From the NCBI GenBank assembly GCA_021018995.1, contig CM037588.1, forward strand, positions 151,237,725 through 151,301,724: DNA of 64,000 bases. Direction: 5' to 3'. Positions 23,419 to 35,144 of the stretch are shown in pieces. The stretch comes from Chloranthus sessilifolius. Taxonomy: Eukaryota; Streptophyta; Magnoliopsida; Chloranthales; Chloranthaceae. Position numbers and translations under genes: made by a program. Below the pieces are notes generated by a model that saw only the letters and a list, made by a program, of their open reading frames with translations, made no database searches and was not told the origin of the DNA. The stretch's first letter is position 1; each line of letters starts with the position of its first letter.

Positions 23419-24103
23419 CATGTGATTCCAAAACAACACCTGTTTTAGGACATGTGCCTTGTGGATGTGATCTACAAAAAATTCAAAAAGGAAGTTTTTG
23501 TTTGGTGGTCAAAATTATGATTAAACTTTGTGTACCCCACACATGCATCCTGCAGCATTAAATTTGTTTCCCTTTGACCACATTTTGAACTGTGCATATG
23601 CATCGGATCATGCCTAAATTTTGTGTGGTCTTTGATTGTCCTTGGACAAGTTATCGTAGAACCTGACCCCTCAGATGGATGTCACGTGTACCCCATCTAA
23701 TTCGAACCCAACACTCTGGGTTGGGTTTGAACCCATAGTCTCAAGCCTCATATAGATATATATACGAGGCCTGAGGATATAGTTAGAACGCATGACGGAT
23801 TCATGCATTTGAATCGAGTGGGGTCCACGTAGCACCCATACAAGGGAAATTTATCACATGAATTTATTAGGAGATGATCAGAGGCCACTCAAAAATTTAG
23901 TCATGATTGGATGTATATCTACCATCCAAAAAGTGGCCGTTAAAGGAGAAAAAATTCAACGCACCACAATGTGTGGGACACATTGTGGTTTGTTGACCAT
24001 AATTTTGACCACCAAAAGATATTAATTTTTAAAACTTTTTTGAATAAATCGCATGCCATGTCACAAACGATCTCAAGTGGGGTGTTATTTTGGAATCACG
24101 TGT
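23419..24103. mobile_element. Long inverted-repeat (foldback) element
   Basis: Left arm 23419 to about 23572 and right arm about 23945-24103 are reverse complements with moderate divergence. Shared landmarks are the outer phrase CRYGTGATTCCAAAAYAACACC and the inner phrase TTTGGTGGTCAAAATTATG, followed by a CCACACAT-type stretch. The arms exceed 150 bp around a 370-bp centre. No coding sequence is seen and the TSD is unresolved. Confidence 0.6.
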
Positions 24104-25350
24104 CATATAAGATGGGATTTAGAATTCGAGTGCATGAGGTTAATCCATGCATTCCAACCCATATGCCTTTTTTTAACTTTTTCATCGTTATGATCGGACC
24201 GAAATGCATAATTACTAAGATAATAGTGGTTATCTCGATGTCTGTGACTCCTTCAATGTTACATATTTTATTATTCATTGGTTTTGATTAGAGAAACACC
24301 CGATGTTAGGGAATTGTATGATATTAGTAGAGATATTCGTCTCGGGCATCTCGTACGAGATAGACAAGATAAAGTAAGTCTAGGCGAGGTATACTGTGAT
24401 TTGAAAAAACAGTTCCCTCTACTTACAATCTAAGATTCTTCTTTTTCAACCTTGGTTTTATTTCCTTAAAAAATTGGCTTCTATGAATCATGTGGTAGAA
24501 ATTCTCCTTTAGCCCATTCTTCGACAGGACAAAATCTTGAGATCATGGACTATCATCCAACAATCAGATTTAAAACATGGTTCTCAGATAATATTTCGGG
24601 AGTTGTGCCATGTGATGAAAGGATCATGAACTCAAGATCTATTGTATCGAGGATTCAAATAAAAGACAATCTCCATCATCCGATTCGAAGCAGTCCAAGG
24701 TCTAAGCATGCAAAATCAGGATTGAGAAAAAAAAAATTAAATTGTAAATGGAGGGACACTAAAAGAGAGAAGCCACTAAGGCAACAACCCAGATTTCCGG
24801 GATTCTTCAATCAATTTTAATGTTTATATATGTTTAAAATAATTTTATTATATTTATATATTTTCAATTTTTTTAACTTAAATATAATTATTATAAATAT
24901 TTTATTAATTTAAATTAAAAATAATTTTTTATTTTTTGTCTCAACATATCACACCATCCGTAGGAGATGACTCGCATTTCCAGATTTAAAACCATACTAG
25001 TAGCTCATCAACTCTTTCTGTACACATTATACATGTGTCCATTCAGCAACACGTTGCCAATTGACATCAAGCCTGTAAAATGGATGGTGAAATCACGATA
25101 GATGTACAGATAGCAATGGTACATGATGGCAGTGAATAAAAGTGCTCTCTGACCGCATGATTTGAATCGTACGGAGAGCATGAACAGGATTTTGAGGTGG
25201 AGTCCCATCTCATGATGCCTACCAATTGGACATCTCGACTTTGTGAAAAGGTGTGTCCAGTGTGACAGTGTTGAAATCACGCCCGAGATGGGGACGAGAT
25301 CTCGGCCACCTTGTTCATCTCGTCCAAGAGGGGTGAGGTAGATTTTAGGA
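24104..25350. other. Spacer with one partial family-A repeat
   Basis: About 24595-24715 contains CTCAAGATCTATTG and CAATCTCCATCATCCGATTC, a partial copy of dispersed family A. Two GAGATCTCG/CGAGATG-rich patches lie near 24335 and 25275. No gene is supported. Confidence 0.45.
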
Positions 25351-25608
25351 CATTTAGAAAAAAACGCCTCAAAAATAAACTTTTTAGCAAAAAAGACCTG
25401 ACCTCAAATGTTTTAGAAAAACGGTGCGTTCACGGATTTTGGACCTTCAGAAAATCATGAAAGCACCTTTTTTATTTTATTTTTTAAAACACTGCTTTCA
25501 CGATTTTTTGAAATTCCAAAATCTGTGAAAACACCACTTTTCTAAAACATTTGAGATCGGGTTTCTTTTGCTAAAAAAGTTTGTTTTTGAGGCAGGTTTC
25601 TCTAATTA
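25351..25608. mobile_element. Near-complete foldback MITE
   Basis: 258 bp made of two inverted arms of about 115-120 bp around an AT-rich loop (near 25470-25490). Matching phrases include CGCCTCAAAAATAAACTTTT against CTGCCTCAAAAACAAACTTT, and CTCAAATGTTTTAGAAAA, which is identical in both arms. Non-coding. The class is unknown because no clear TSD was found. Confidence 0.75.
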
Positions 25609-26744
25609 TTCCTAGATTGTTAAGGGGGGATTAGGGTATTTAAATGATCTCACCCCATTACATCTTATCTCAGACCATTGAAGTATGATCTTCAATGATT
25701 TTTCATTATCATTTTGGGACACATTCATCATCAATCTAAAATTTTCAAGTGGCAATCTATCATTAGAATATGTCTTGGCCCAATGAAATATGTCAGTTAG
25801 TGAATGTGAATCATCCGATTGACGAACTTTAATATCAACCATTAAATCTATGAATAATGGTTAATATTAGAGTCTATAGATCAGATCATTCAAACCTCCC
25901 AAAATTTGTGAGTTTTGGGCCTATTTCCCTTCTATTTGAGATTTATCCATTTGATAGGGTGGACTACTAACATCATAATCCATTGATGGTGTATGATCAT
26001 TCATTTAAACACTATCTTCGTATTTAAAAGATAATCATGAGAGTGAATCCCTTATTCTAAAAGGTATTAATAAAACTGTAAGTGTGTTGTACATATTAAT
26101 ATAAATGTGGAGACACCATCAAATTCTTCTATTTAATTGTTATATTTTAAAGATATTTGATCTCTATCATATGACTTAACACAATAAATGACCTTCATCT
26201 CATCCATATTTGACTAATTTGAATTATACAATAGAAATTCTATTTTATACCAATTTTTTGCATTAAACATTTTTAGATATTGACCTTCAAATCCAATGGC
26301 TAAGATGAAGTTTTCACTTGGCCTAAGTCCTCAAAATACCAAGTCTTTCCTTTAAAGGATAACTCTAATTATACCAACCAGATCTCTACGTGCACTACCT
26401 TTGAAAAATCATTAACTGATGTGAACCAGATGATGGAGATCGATTTTCTTTTTAATCTTTTAAATAATGGAGATTGAGATCAATGGTGTACCATCAGAGG
26501 GTAAATTTATGGTTCCTGTTGCATACATCCCAAAAAATGATAAAAAATTATGGGATACGCATCATACTCAAATATGATTTTCAAACACTTTTTGAGATGT
26601 ATTATTTGTACCACGTGCAATAAAAAATTGTCTGTCAGTACACTCATGATCTCAAGATCCACGATTTGGATAAAAACCCTAAAATTACATGACATACATC
26701 GTACTCAAATTTAATTGTTAGGCTATTTTTATGTGATCTATGCC
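25609..26744. other. Spacer with degenerate dispersed repeats
   Basis: AT-rich. Pieces such as ATCTCTATCATATGA (26161), GATGGAGATCGATT (26433) and CTCAAGATCCACGATT (26652) echo dispersed family A. No gene, RNA or terminal repeat is supported. Confidence 0.4.
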
Positions 26745-26749
26745 GTATA

Positions 26750-26884
26750 ATTCAAAGCAAGTCAAATATTTTATATTAAAATTGTTAATTCTCTTAACTT
26801 TGTGGATTTCATTGAAGGTGCTAAAAATAAGGAAGAAAAAGATAACTTTTATATCAAAATTATTACTTCTTTTAACTTTGTGGG
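26750..26884 (+). repeat. Tandem duplication (about 85-bp unit) hosting a transposon
   Basis: TTAACTTTGTGG at 26793-26804 and TTAACTTTGTGG at 26873-26884 are the same point of two adjacent units. The second unit continues after the inserted element, at 27672 (TTTGTGGGTTTCTTTGAAGG), matching GTGGATTTCATTGAAGG of the first unit. The hAT-type element therefore split the second unit. Confidence 0.65.
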
Positions 26885-27054
26885 TAGGGCTCTCAATAGG
26901 CCGGGCCAGCCCGAATTTTGGCCCTCACTCGGCCCAAAAAAAGTGGTATTTTTTATTTAGCAAACTCGGCCCGCTATCTGGACTAAGCTAAGCATGCTAC
27001 AACCCGAATAAATTCGGGCCGGGCTTGGGTTGAGTGTTGCAACATCTGGCCCGG

Positions 27055-27134
<80 letters not shown>

Positions 27135-27671
27135 AAATTATAATTTTTTTTATATAGTTAAATATGATTTACTTAAATGCCCTTAGATTAAATCGTTGAA
27201 CGGTTTAAACTTAGGGCATTTAAGTCAAAAGCACAATAACCTTGTGCATATACTTTTTAGTTGGACAAATTGAATGGCTTAATTTATTTTCAAGCAATCG
27301 TTGTATAGCTTTTCAACGACACAACTAGGATGACTTGTTAATAGATTTCAAGCAACCGCTATCCGTTATAACTATTATGCAACAAATTAAAATAAAATAT
27401 TTGAATAAAATCATGTACTTGAGCCTTTATAATAGTAATATAATTAATTAATTAAATTTTTAACCTTCTTCAAACTTTTATTAGAAAAAAAATAATCCAA
27501 CCAAATTTTATTAGAAAAAACAGCCCCAAAAAATAGCCCAACCAAATTTTATTTTAAAAAAAGTAGTCGGAAAAAAGCCCGAAAAAATTGGGCCGAGCTA
27601 AAAAAATTGGGAACCCGGCCCGGGTAGGTTAGGGCTGGATTGAACTCCAATCCGACCCATTGAGAGCCCTA
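26885..27671. mobile_element. hAT-type non-autonomous element with 8-bp target duplication
   Basis: 787 bp. The ends are TAGGGCTCTCAATAGGCCGG and, inverted, TAGGGCTCTCAATGGGTCGG (18 of 20 matching). It is flanked by the perfect duplication TTTGTGGG (26877-26884, 27672-27679). Subterminal regions are rich in GGCCCGG and CGGGCC. A TA microsatellite (27059-27131) lies inside. No transposase. The TIR wording matches a hAT MITE type widespread in plants; copy number here cannot be judged. Confidence 0.85.
27059..27131. repeat. (TA)n microsatellite
   Basis: About 36 TA units inside the hAT-type element. Confidence 0.95.
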
Positions 27672-27924
27672 TTTGTGGGTTTCTTTGAAGGTGCGAAAAA
27701 TAAGAAAATAGAGAGAACTTATTTGGATACCATTATTTACATATTCTCTTTGGGAAAGGTTATCATTATTTGCACCCCTTAAAATTGTGACCTCTCCTAT
27801 ATCCTCTAGTAGGTATGAAATGACCGCTTTGAATCAGAAAATGACGATCATTGTTTATCCCCATCTTTTACCCAAATGATTTTGAGATCATGAGAGTATC
27901 ATTAGACCATCAATTTTTTTAAAA

Positions 27925-28115
27925 ATAATGTTAAAATCATATTTGAGAGTGATGTAGGCTATATTTTAGAGTCACTTTTTGGTTTGTATGTCAAATAGAA
28001 TAAAATTTTTACCATCTGATGATACAACCAGGATATTAAGATCAACTATATAAAAGATTGAGACGAAAAATAATCTCCATCGTATGATTCAAAGCGATCA
28101 ATACATTCGAACTGA
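27925..28115 (+). repeat. Dispersed repeat family A, copy 2
   Basis: It aligns with 3235-3445 and 63650-63830: GAGTGATGTAGGCTATATTTTAGAGTCACTTTTTGG early, and AATAATCTCCATCGTATGATTCAAAGCGATCAATA late, in the same order and strand. Confidence 0.5.
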
Positions 28116-28196
28116 AAGAGATGGGATGAGGTTACAATTTTATGGATGGTAAATAATAGTACCTATTTTAATTTTATTGTCACGGTTTAGGAGGGT

Positions 28197-30283
28197 CACT
28201 ACTTGAAAATGCGGGAAAAACAACAGCCGATGACTGTCGTTTTTTAAAATAATGATAGTTATTAACCGTCGAGTGAGCTATCGTAAAATATGTTGTAGTA
28301 TTTGTTAATGACGTATTGTAGTTGTCGTTTATTTCGTTTGACAACGACTGCTTTTAGCTGTCGAACACAAACGACAGTTTGTGGCCGTTATTTTAAGTGT
28401 CGTTTTTTAAAAGTAAAATGACATCTTTTCATTATAATCGTCATATTATAGTTGTCACTGATTTTAAGTATAAAGAAAAAATGACAGTCTTGAGCAATCG
28501 CATTTTTTGATTTTTTTTATTAAATATTTAAATTTTATGAAAAGATGTATATATAATATCATTTTGTCAAATTTTATTTAAAAAAATAAAATTGATAATC
28601 ATTCCAATCTACAAATTTACCAATTCACCATAAGAAAATTCATATATTTAAATAATTGGATGAAACATTATATTCATGACCCTTAATTACAACTTTCAAT
28701 GTTGACATATATAGTCATTAAATTTTTTTAAAAAATATACCAATCATCCAAATCTATCAACATGACCACAACCAAATATGTCCAAATAAAAATTACACCT
28801 AATTAATCATATAAAAATTAGAAGTCCCTTTGGCCAGGAGATTGTATCGCTAAGTGTAATATCTGCTAATGTCCCTTCAGTTGCATACAACTTTGCATCG
28901 AGATCATAAATGCCATCTACGATGATGCTATATGATTCTGTTGATATTGTGGTCTCTCTATTAACATGTCCTAGTGCAATAATTTTGTTCTTGAAGTTCT
29001 TTATTAAGCAGCGCGTGGATGATTGGTTTATCGGTGAATCAGAAAAATCCGATGAATTTCGTTATGCCTACAAAAAATTAGGAAAAGAATGTAACTACTT
29101 CATATTGAGAATTTATGATTTTGAAGAAAAAAATGAGACAAAGAATTCAAATTGGTACCTGAGAAGAACTTGAATCCGAAATATATGTCCCTTGAGAAAG
29201 AAGTTGATCTGATAATGCATCTTATTTTTCCTCAAGGATCTTGCGTGTCTTACGCTCTTCATCAAATTATTATATAATTATATCATATTTCGATTCAATG
29301 CTTTTATGCGCTCTCTTCTCTCGTTGAGCGTTCTCTTTAGAAGGCGCAGATGCTTGTATAGTGGTTTTAGATACACCCCTACCCATGCCGTGAACACAAA
29401 CCCTTCCATCAAGGCCACAAACCTGAGACGAAAATTTTTTGAACTATAATTTTTCTAAATGAAAAAAAATGAACAAAAGGGGAGAGGAGAGCATCATTTA
29501 CTTTAGCAACAAGATCATTATCTAAATCCTTTTCCCTTAGAAGGGGATCGTTCAAAATGATTCTCCTAATAATCATCCTGCGAGCAAAGAGTAAATAATA
29601 ATTAAATATTCCAGTACTAAAACTTTCATTTAAGATGAATTAAAAATAATAATCTTACTAGCTGATTGCTCATAATGGGAAAAGGGTAAGTGCCATCTTT
29701 CTTAGTTTGGGAGGCTATATGCATTTGTGTTCTAATAATTATACCATCAGGATTATGTTTTTTTTGTATAATAGAAATTACATAAAAAAAAATAATATTT
29801 CAATTAATTAGATGGAAATAGAAATATTGGCTAGATGTTACCAACTCCTCTATTTATATATTTCTATTTTTATATGAATATTTAAATATTAAAATTAAAT
29901 ATTACCAACTCCTCTGCCGTGTTAGCTGCTCCTTGCCTACCAGTGGTGTGTGAATTTTTTATCTCATCTCTAGAAAACTTTGCTTTTTCTCGACGTGTAT
30001 GGTCTTGTTCTGTTGAACATATATCAACGAAAGCTTTCAGTCATCTTTCTTTACACGATCTGGTATATTATCATTTCATTCTACATTTGTCTGATATTAC
30101 GATCTGATATATTATCTTTTCGTTCTACATTTTTCTTATATTTATCAAAGTACTTGCGAAGGTCATGTTTTCACTGTTTCCAAGAGGTATTAGATTTTAA
30201 CAAAATCATATTTTTGTGAATCACTGAAACATCATATATCCCCTATGATAAGAAAAAAAAAAATTAATTCAAAAATATTACTT
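28197..30283 (-). mobile_element. CACTA (En/Spm) element, decayed, one terminus seen
   Basis: The left edge reads CACTACTTGAAAATGCGGG, a CACTA terminus. Over the next 300 bp come inverted GACTGTCGTTTTTT, TGTCGTTT and AACGACAG phrases, the usual subterminal transposase-binding repeats. Inside, on the minus strand, is a Transposase_24-type gene relic. The opposite terminus was not found; the right limit given is where another CACTA-like end begins. TSD not determinable. Confidence 0.65.
28820..30215 (-). pseudogene. CACTA Transposase_24-type (TnpA-like) gene, decayed
   Basis: Minus-strand relic in several exons. From the 5' side: SWKQ then KHDLRKYFDKYKKNVE (near 30110-30200); RREKAKFSRDEIKNSHTTGR ending AANTAEEL (about 29905-30000); QTKKDGTYPFP (about 29660-29720); REKDLDNDL (about 29530); GRVCVHGMGRGVSKTT (about 29375-29425); and a tail with YSIIVDGIYDLDAKLYATEG up to ISWPKG (about 28825-28940). 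The order and wording match the plant Transposase_24 (Ptta/En/Spm) family. In-frame stops, such as TGA where Trp is expected in the first block and TAA inside a block near 29270, and degraded splice sites show that it is dead. Confidence 0.72.
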
Positions 30284-31427
30284 CACTACAAATTTTGGGT
30301 GCGCATATTAGCGCCATCAGTTATCATGCTAAATCCCTTAAAAGGTATTTATTTTTTAAGTTCTATTTTCGTTTTATATGTAAAAGGAAAGGAAACTCTC
30401 TAACGTTTCCTCTTCTTCCCTCGTTCTTCCCCAATGACTCTCTTCCCCAATCGGTCTCCTCTTCTTCCCCCTTCTTGATCTCCATCGCCTCTTCTCTAAT
30501 ATTATAACGACTTTTCCTCTTCTTCCCCAATCGCTCTAATATTTTCACTATGGACGTTTCCTCTTCTTCCACAATGACTCTCCATTGCTTTTGCCCTAAA
30601 TCGTTTGGAGAAATTTGAATTTCCACACAATATCCTCTCCATCGCCTCTGCATGGTGGATCAGAAAGCTTCGATCCACACGGCTACTGTCCAAGACTTTG
30701 ATCTTTCCTCCATTGGAATTATGTAGCGATTTGGTTAACCTAATCGAAGAACAAGGGAGAAGACTCGCCTTCTAGGTAATGAGTTTGTGTTCTTGAGTTA
30801 GGGTTTTAGTTTTAAATTTAATTCTTTATTTTTTTTAAAAAAAAATCTGATTTGATACAAATTTATGTTATTGTCTTGTTTGTAGGTTAGTTTTTCCCTT
30901 CTCTGCTGGAGAGTTTCTTTGATTTTGTCGAAATTAGGAGCTGGTAAGTCCTATGAACTATTTTTTTTATCAGTTCTGTGAACTATGTATTTGTGAACTA
31001 TTTTAGGGTTATTCTTGTATTTTTTTATTCAAAATAGCCTTTGTTTTCAAGCATGAATCTTCAAGATGATGATTTTGAGTTTTATTTTAATGATGCTATT
31101 TTTTTAAGATTTGTTTTCAGTTTCTGTTAATGGAGTTTATATGGGTTATCTTGTATTTTTATGGCTATCCTTGTACTTTTTATTTAAAATAACCATTGTT
31201 TTTATGCATGACCCTTCAAGTTGCTACATTAAAGATCCAGACAAGATGGAATCTGAAAACTAATCAGAAACATATCTTAGAGCTCAAAAATATTGTTCTT
31301 TTAACAAATTTTCTTGTAAGTTTTTTAGGAAACCCAACTCTCACTATCCTTTACACAGTGATGACCTGAGGCTCGAAGAGGGTGCCTTTAAACACATAGG
31401 TATTGGAGTTATTTAATTTTGTCATGA
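30284..31427 (+). other. CACTA-like terminus followed by UTR-like CT-rich sequence
   Basis: CACTACAAATTTTGGGTGCG at 30284 looks like a CACTA end facing right, but no partner end was found. From 30395 to 30760 the sequence is CT-rich (CCTCTTCTTCCC repeated). Near 30885-30945 a segment is bounded by TTTGTAG and GGTAAGT, resembling a small untranslated exon. No protein is supported; this could be the leader of a lost gene or captured sequence. Confidence 0.35.
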
Positions 31428-33619
31428 TGTGACAACCCGACTTTTCCAATCCTTACGGTATAGGAAAGGCCGGTTCATCAACTTATTGATTTCTCAATAA
31501 GCCGTAATCAAACAGAAGCCGGTAGCATAACATAGATCGACAGAGGCAAGGCATAGAGAAAGCAAGAACAAAAGCTTAACAAAACAAAATATCACCCTGA
31601 GGAACCAGGAAGAACCATAGGTGATGGCCAATCCAAAACACCTAAAATAATGGTTCCTGATGATGGTTCCTCGAGTGATATCAAAAAGATAAAACAACGG
31701 CCTTCGGCCCAATATTCAAAGAATAATTCTAATCAAAATACCCGAAAAGAATAAACTAGGAATCAAGGGAAAAACTCCTCTGCAGGGGTCTCAAATTCCT
31801 CCTCAAGAATATAATCGGAGTCCTCCAGATTCAGATCCTCATATCCTAGGTCAGTCTCAGCACCTGTGACGTATAGTCGAGGGTGAGCTAATAATAAAGC
31901 CCAGTAGAGGAAACATGTCTATTTGCATTTTATTATAAGTAAAGGTTTTCAAAGACTGAAATCAGATCAAAAATGATTTTCAAAAGATGCCTTGCAAAAC
32001 TAAATCTCCAGTTCTAATCATGAGGTCAAAACTGATATAATTTATCTGATGTGTTCACAAACTTCTGAATTAGCATGCTTCTTGTCTTAAAATTATAACT
32101 TAATTTTATCTCCCAAATTACATATAACATGAGAGCGAACTATGTTACCGATGGGAAACTCTACTGACCATCGTCATTTATGAACCTATTTTCTGAATGC
32201 AACAAGCCCCTACGCTATGAGGAAAACTTGCACCAAATTAATACTGTCAACACGGTTGGTAGGATCTAGGGTATCGTTCTTATGTACCTTAAATCGAATG
32301 CAAATGCTAACATATATCAAAGCTTGTATACATAACATATTTACTGATTTTTCAGAGTTTTGATTCGAAGTTTACATTAAAAAATAGCTGAGGTTCTGAA
32401 GTTCTGAAGTTCAAATTTCTGAGTTCTTAGTCATATCAAAGTTTTCCAATTTCATATTTGTGTCAAAATTTAAAGTTCTTATTCATGTTGTGTTAAACAA
32501 ATATTTCAGCATTGATGCTCTAAATCAACAGCCTATACTTATAATAGAATGCAAATCAGGTGTAGGGTTCCCCTACCTCAACTCAAAGCGGTCCAAAAAC
32601 AAGCAAGGCAGTCCTCACACAGGACTCACCAGTTCAAAAACTACAAAGATTAACACTCTCAGTGTTAATATTGGACCAAAAGTCAAACCCGAAAGCTTGC
32701 CAAAAAAATTTCCGACAAAATTTCAAAGGCCAAAAACAGGACAAAAATCGACCCTCGAATTTGAATTCGATGGTCGAATTTAATTTCGACCCTCGAATTT
32801 CAAAAATGCACATCAGGCCCTAAAAGAAAAATTCGACCCTCGAATTTCAAATCGACCCTCGAATTTCCCAGGCCTGTGTTTTGTGAAATTTTGGATCTTC
32901 GGACCCTTTTTCTTCATTCTACCACAGTTTGTTTATCTAATTAATATTCATCATAATCTACTCTAAGCAAAACCTAAATTCAAATAACATAAAAAGGTTT
33001 AAATGCCTACCTCTTAACTTTTAAACCATCGATCCCGTTGCACCAAAATCACGCACCGGAACCAATCTCCAAAGCCTATCAGGTTAGAACCTCCAATCAG
33101 TCCCTCACAAGGTTGCCTCAAGAGCAGCAACTAACAATTCACTCAGAGCCTACCACTCTCCCCTATCCCTCTCTTTCACTATCTTAAACTGGTCAAAATT
33201 CTAATACGAAGCTTATCGACCGTTGGGATGGGGAGAGGGATTTACAAACATCCAAGATCTAAGATAAAAAATCAAGGGCAAGGTTTGCAAACTCAGATTC
33301 AAACGAGAGAGAGAAGTGTAGCTTCTCTTGCAAGTCCCTCTCTCTTATAATACAAAAACAAAAGAATTAAATATCTAGATTTTTCTATTTGCAATCCTAT
33401 CTACTTAACTTAAATTTGTTTCCGGTGTTAAACACAAACACCTAACTTATAGTGTAAGTCATTGACTTCATGACTTTCACACATCACGAGACAAAATCCT
33501 TTGGTCATAACTCTCATCATATCGAAAGCTAAACAAAAACCCAGAAAAATCCCGTAATCATTTTTGGGCACGCTTATCGAGGTAAACGAAAAACAGGCCA
33601 AAATATCAGGGATATTAGA
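31428..33619 (-). repeat. Solo LTR of a Tekay-like Ty3/gypsy element (fossil)
   Basis: 2192 bp, on the minus strand. It matches the 5' LTR at 50175-52432 along its whole length: the CGGGTTGTCACA end, a region of AATTCGACCCTCGAATTT palindromes (32745-32870), TTAACACTCTCAGTGTTAA (32650-32668), a TATAAGAG promoter-like motif with CT-rich leader (near 33330), and AATATCCCTGATATTTT at its start. It is flanked by the perfect 5-bp duplication CATGA (31423-31427, 33620-33624). No internal region remains, the expected product of LTR-LTR recombination. Confidence 0.9.
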
Positions 33620-33624
33620 CATGA

Positions 33625-34906
33625 TAAGAGAGAGAAAGATTTTGGCCGAAGTACAGAGGAGAAATTTTTATTTTTTTTCATTAATGATGCACAAAAATAG
33701 AAAAAATTGGGATGTAACTAATAAATTTGTTAATGTAACTAATAGAAAGAGAAGAGAGACTAAAGAGATTTCTTATACGACTATTGTAATTATTTATAAA
33801 GAATATCTTTATAAATAGAGAAGATCATAATAAGATGAAGATTTTAATTTTAAATCTTAACGCATTCCCGTGTAAGGGCTCTTTGATTTGTACACAACAC
33901 CATCTCGATAGCAAGTGCCATCATATGAGTGCATAGAATGATCTAGATCAAAGCATCCTCATATTGCATCAAAACACCATGTGAAAAAGAGCCTAAAATG
34001 AATAGCGACCATGTGATTGTCCAAAATAAAAATATTATTTTAGATGTTCATCATTTTTTCTACATGTATAACCTCTTTAAATCACTTCTTTTTTTAAGTA
34101 ATAATGCAAATTCCATAAACTTGAAAAGTAAAAATATATAAAAAAAATTACAAGCATATAAATGTGTCCAAAACATTGGGTTTGGGCAGTCACCACTAAC
34201 TCAATCTTCCTCTGTTGATAACCAAACAAAAAATAATGACCAACATACCAAAAAGATTTATGCTAAACTATCGGATCATCCTTCAGCGTTACCAAAATCA
34301 TCCATTTTTTTAATATAAATGGTGATTAAAAAAAGTATTTGTTTTCAACAAAACATGATTTTCGTGTTTTAACCGCAGTTTTGCTAAAAGAACATATGAA
34401 TAACATTATTTTTTAAAATTTTAGTCATTATTTTTAGACTTCGACAAATTTGCAAAAATTTTAGGTTTTTTGCCTTGCCAATTTTTTCTCAAATTCTGAC
34501 TTGATAATTACGTCTCCACCCCTATCAGTGAAGATATCCACAATCACAAATACTTATAACCAAATTAGAATATGAGTGCATATTAATCATATGATGTTGA
34601 TTGACTCTATTTCACCAGTTTGTGGTACTAATCTAGACAACTTAATCTGCGATGAATAGTATTGATAATAGCTCCTTAATCAGTTTTTCCACCATTATTC
34701 CAAAATAATGAGGTCTCTTATGCCTTGATTCGGAATGAAATATCCCTTGTGTTTCCAAATAGTCTTTTTTTTAATAAGTGAGTTGGGCTCAAAATAGTCT
34801 TTTATTCTATCTTTAAGAAAATGATATGTTTCACGATATTGAAGTACAATTTCCATAGTCATATTCTCTTTTACTTGGCAAATACAGTCTGATATTTGTG
34901 GTAGTA
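33625..34906. other. Spacer without recognisable features
   Basis: AT-rich, with no domain, terminal repeat or RNA gene found. The short open frames contain no known motif. Confidence 0.4.
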
Positions 34907-34909
34907 TAA

Positions 34910-35144
34910 GGCCTTGTTTGGCAAAGTTTCTTTCGAAAAGCACTTTTCAGGATAAAATATTGGGTGAGAAGCACTTTCCATCTAAGGACATGGCTACCTC
35001 TAACTGAAAATGGGGTGTATTTTGAGAAGCAACTTGACCATTTTCAGCTAGAGATGGCCAAGTCCTTGGATCGAAAATGCTTCTCGTCCAATATTTTTCC
35101 TAGTAAGTATTTTTCGGAAGCAACTTTGCCAAACAAACCGGGCC
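34910..35144. mobile_element. Tourist-like MITE
   Basis: 235 bp with inverted ends GGCCTTGTTTGGCAAAGTTT and GGCCCGGTTTGTTTGGCAAA. The two halves pair almost throughout (AAATATTGG, GAGAAGCA, CTAACTGAAAATGG against CTAGCTGAAAATGG), so it is a full hairpin. The flanks TAA and AAA are an imperfect 3-bp duplication. The GGCCTTGTTTGG start is typical of PIF/Harbinger MITEs. Non-coding. Confidence 0.72.

Noticed and set aside
23169-23439. Open frames on both strands made of SLSLSL/IYIYIY or RERERE runs
   Set aside because: Translations of CT and TA microsatellites only.
28910-29173. 87-codon plus-strand open frame
   Set aside because: Opposite strand of the CACTA Transposase_24 relic, where the minus-strand wording matches the family.
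30363-30693. Minus-strand frames of 63-96 codons rich in Glu/Arg
   Set aside because: Antisense of a CT-rich leader-like stretch; low complexity, no motif.
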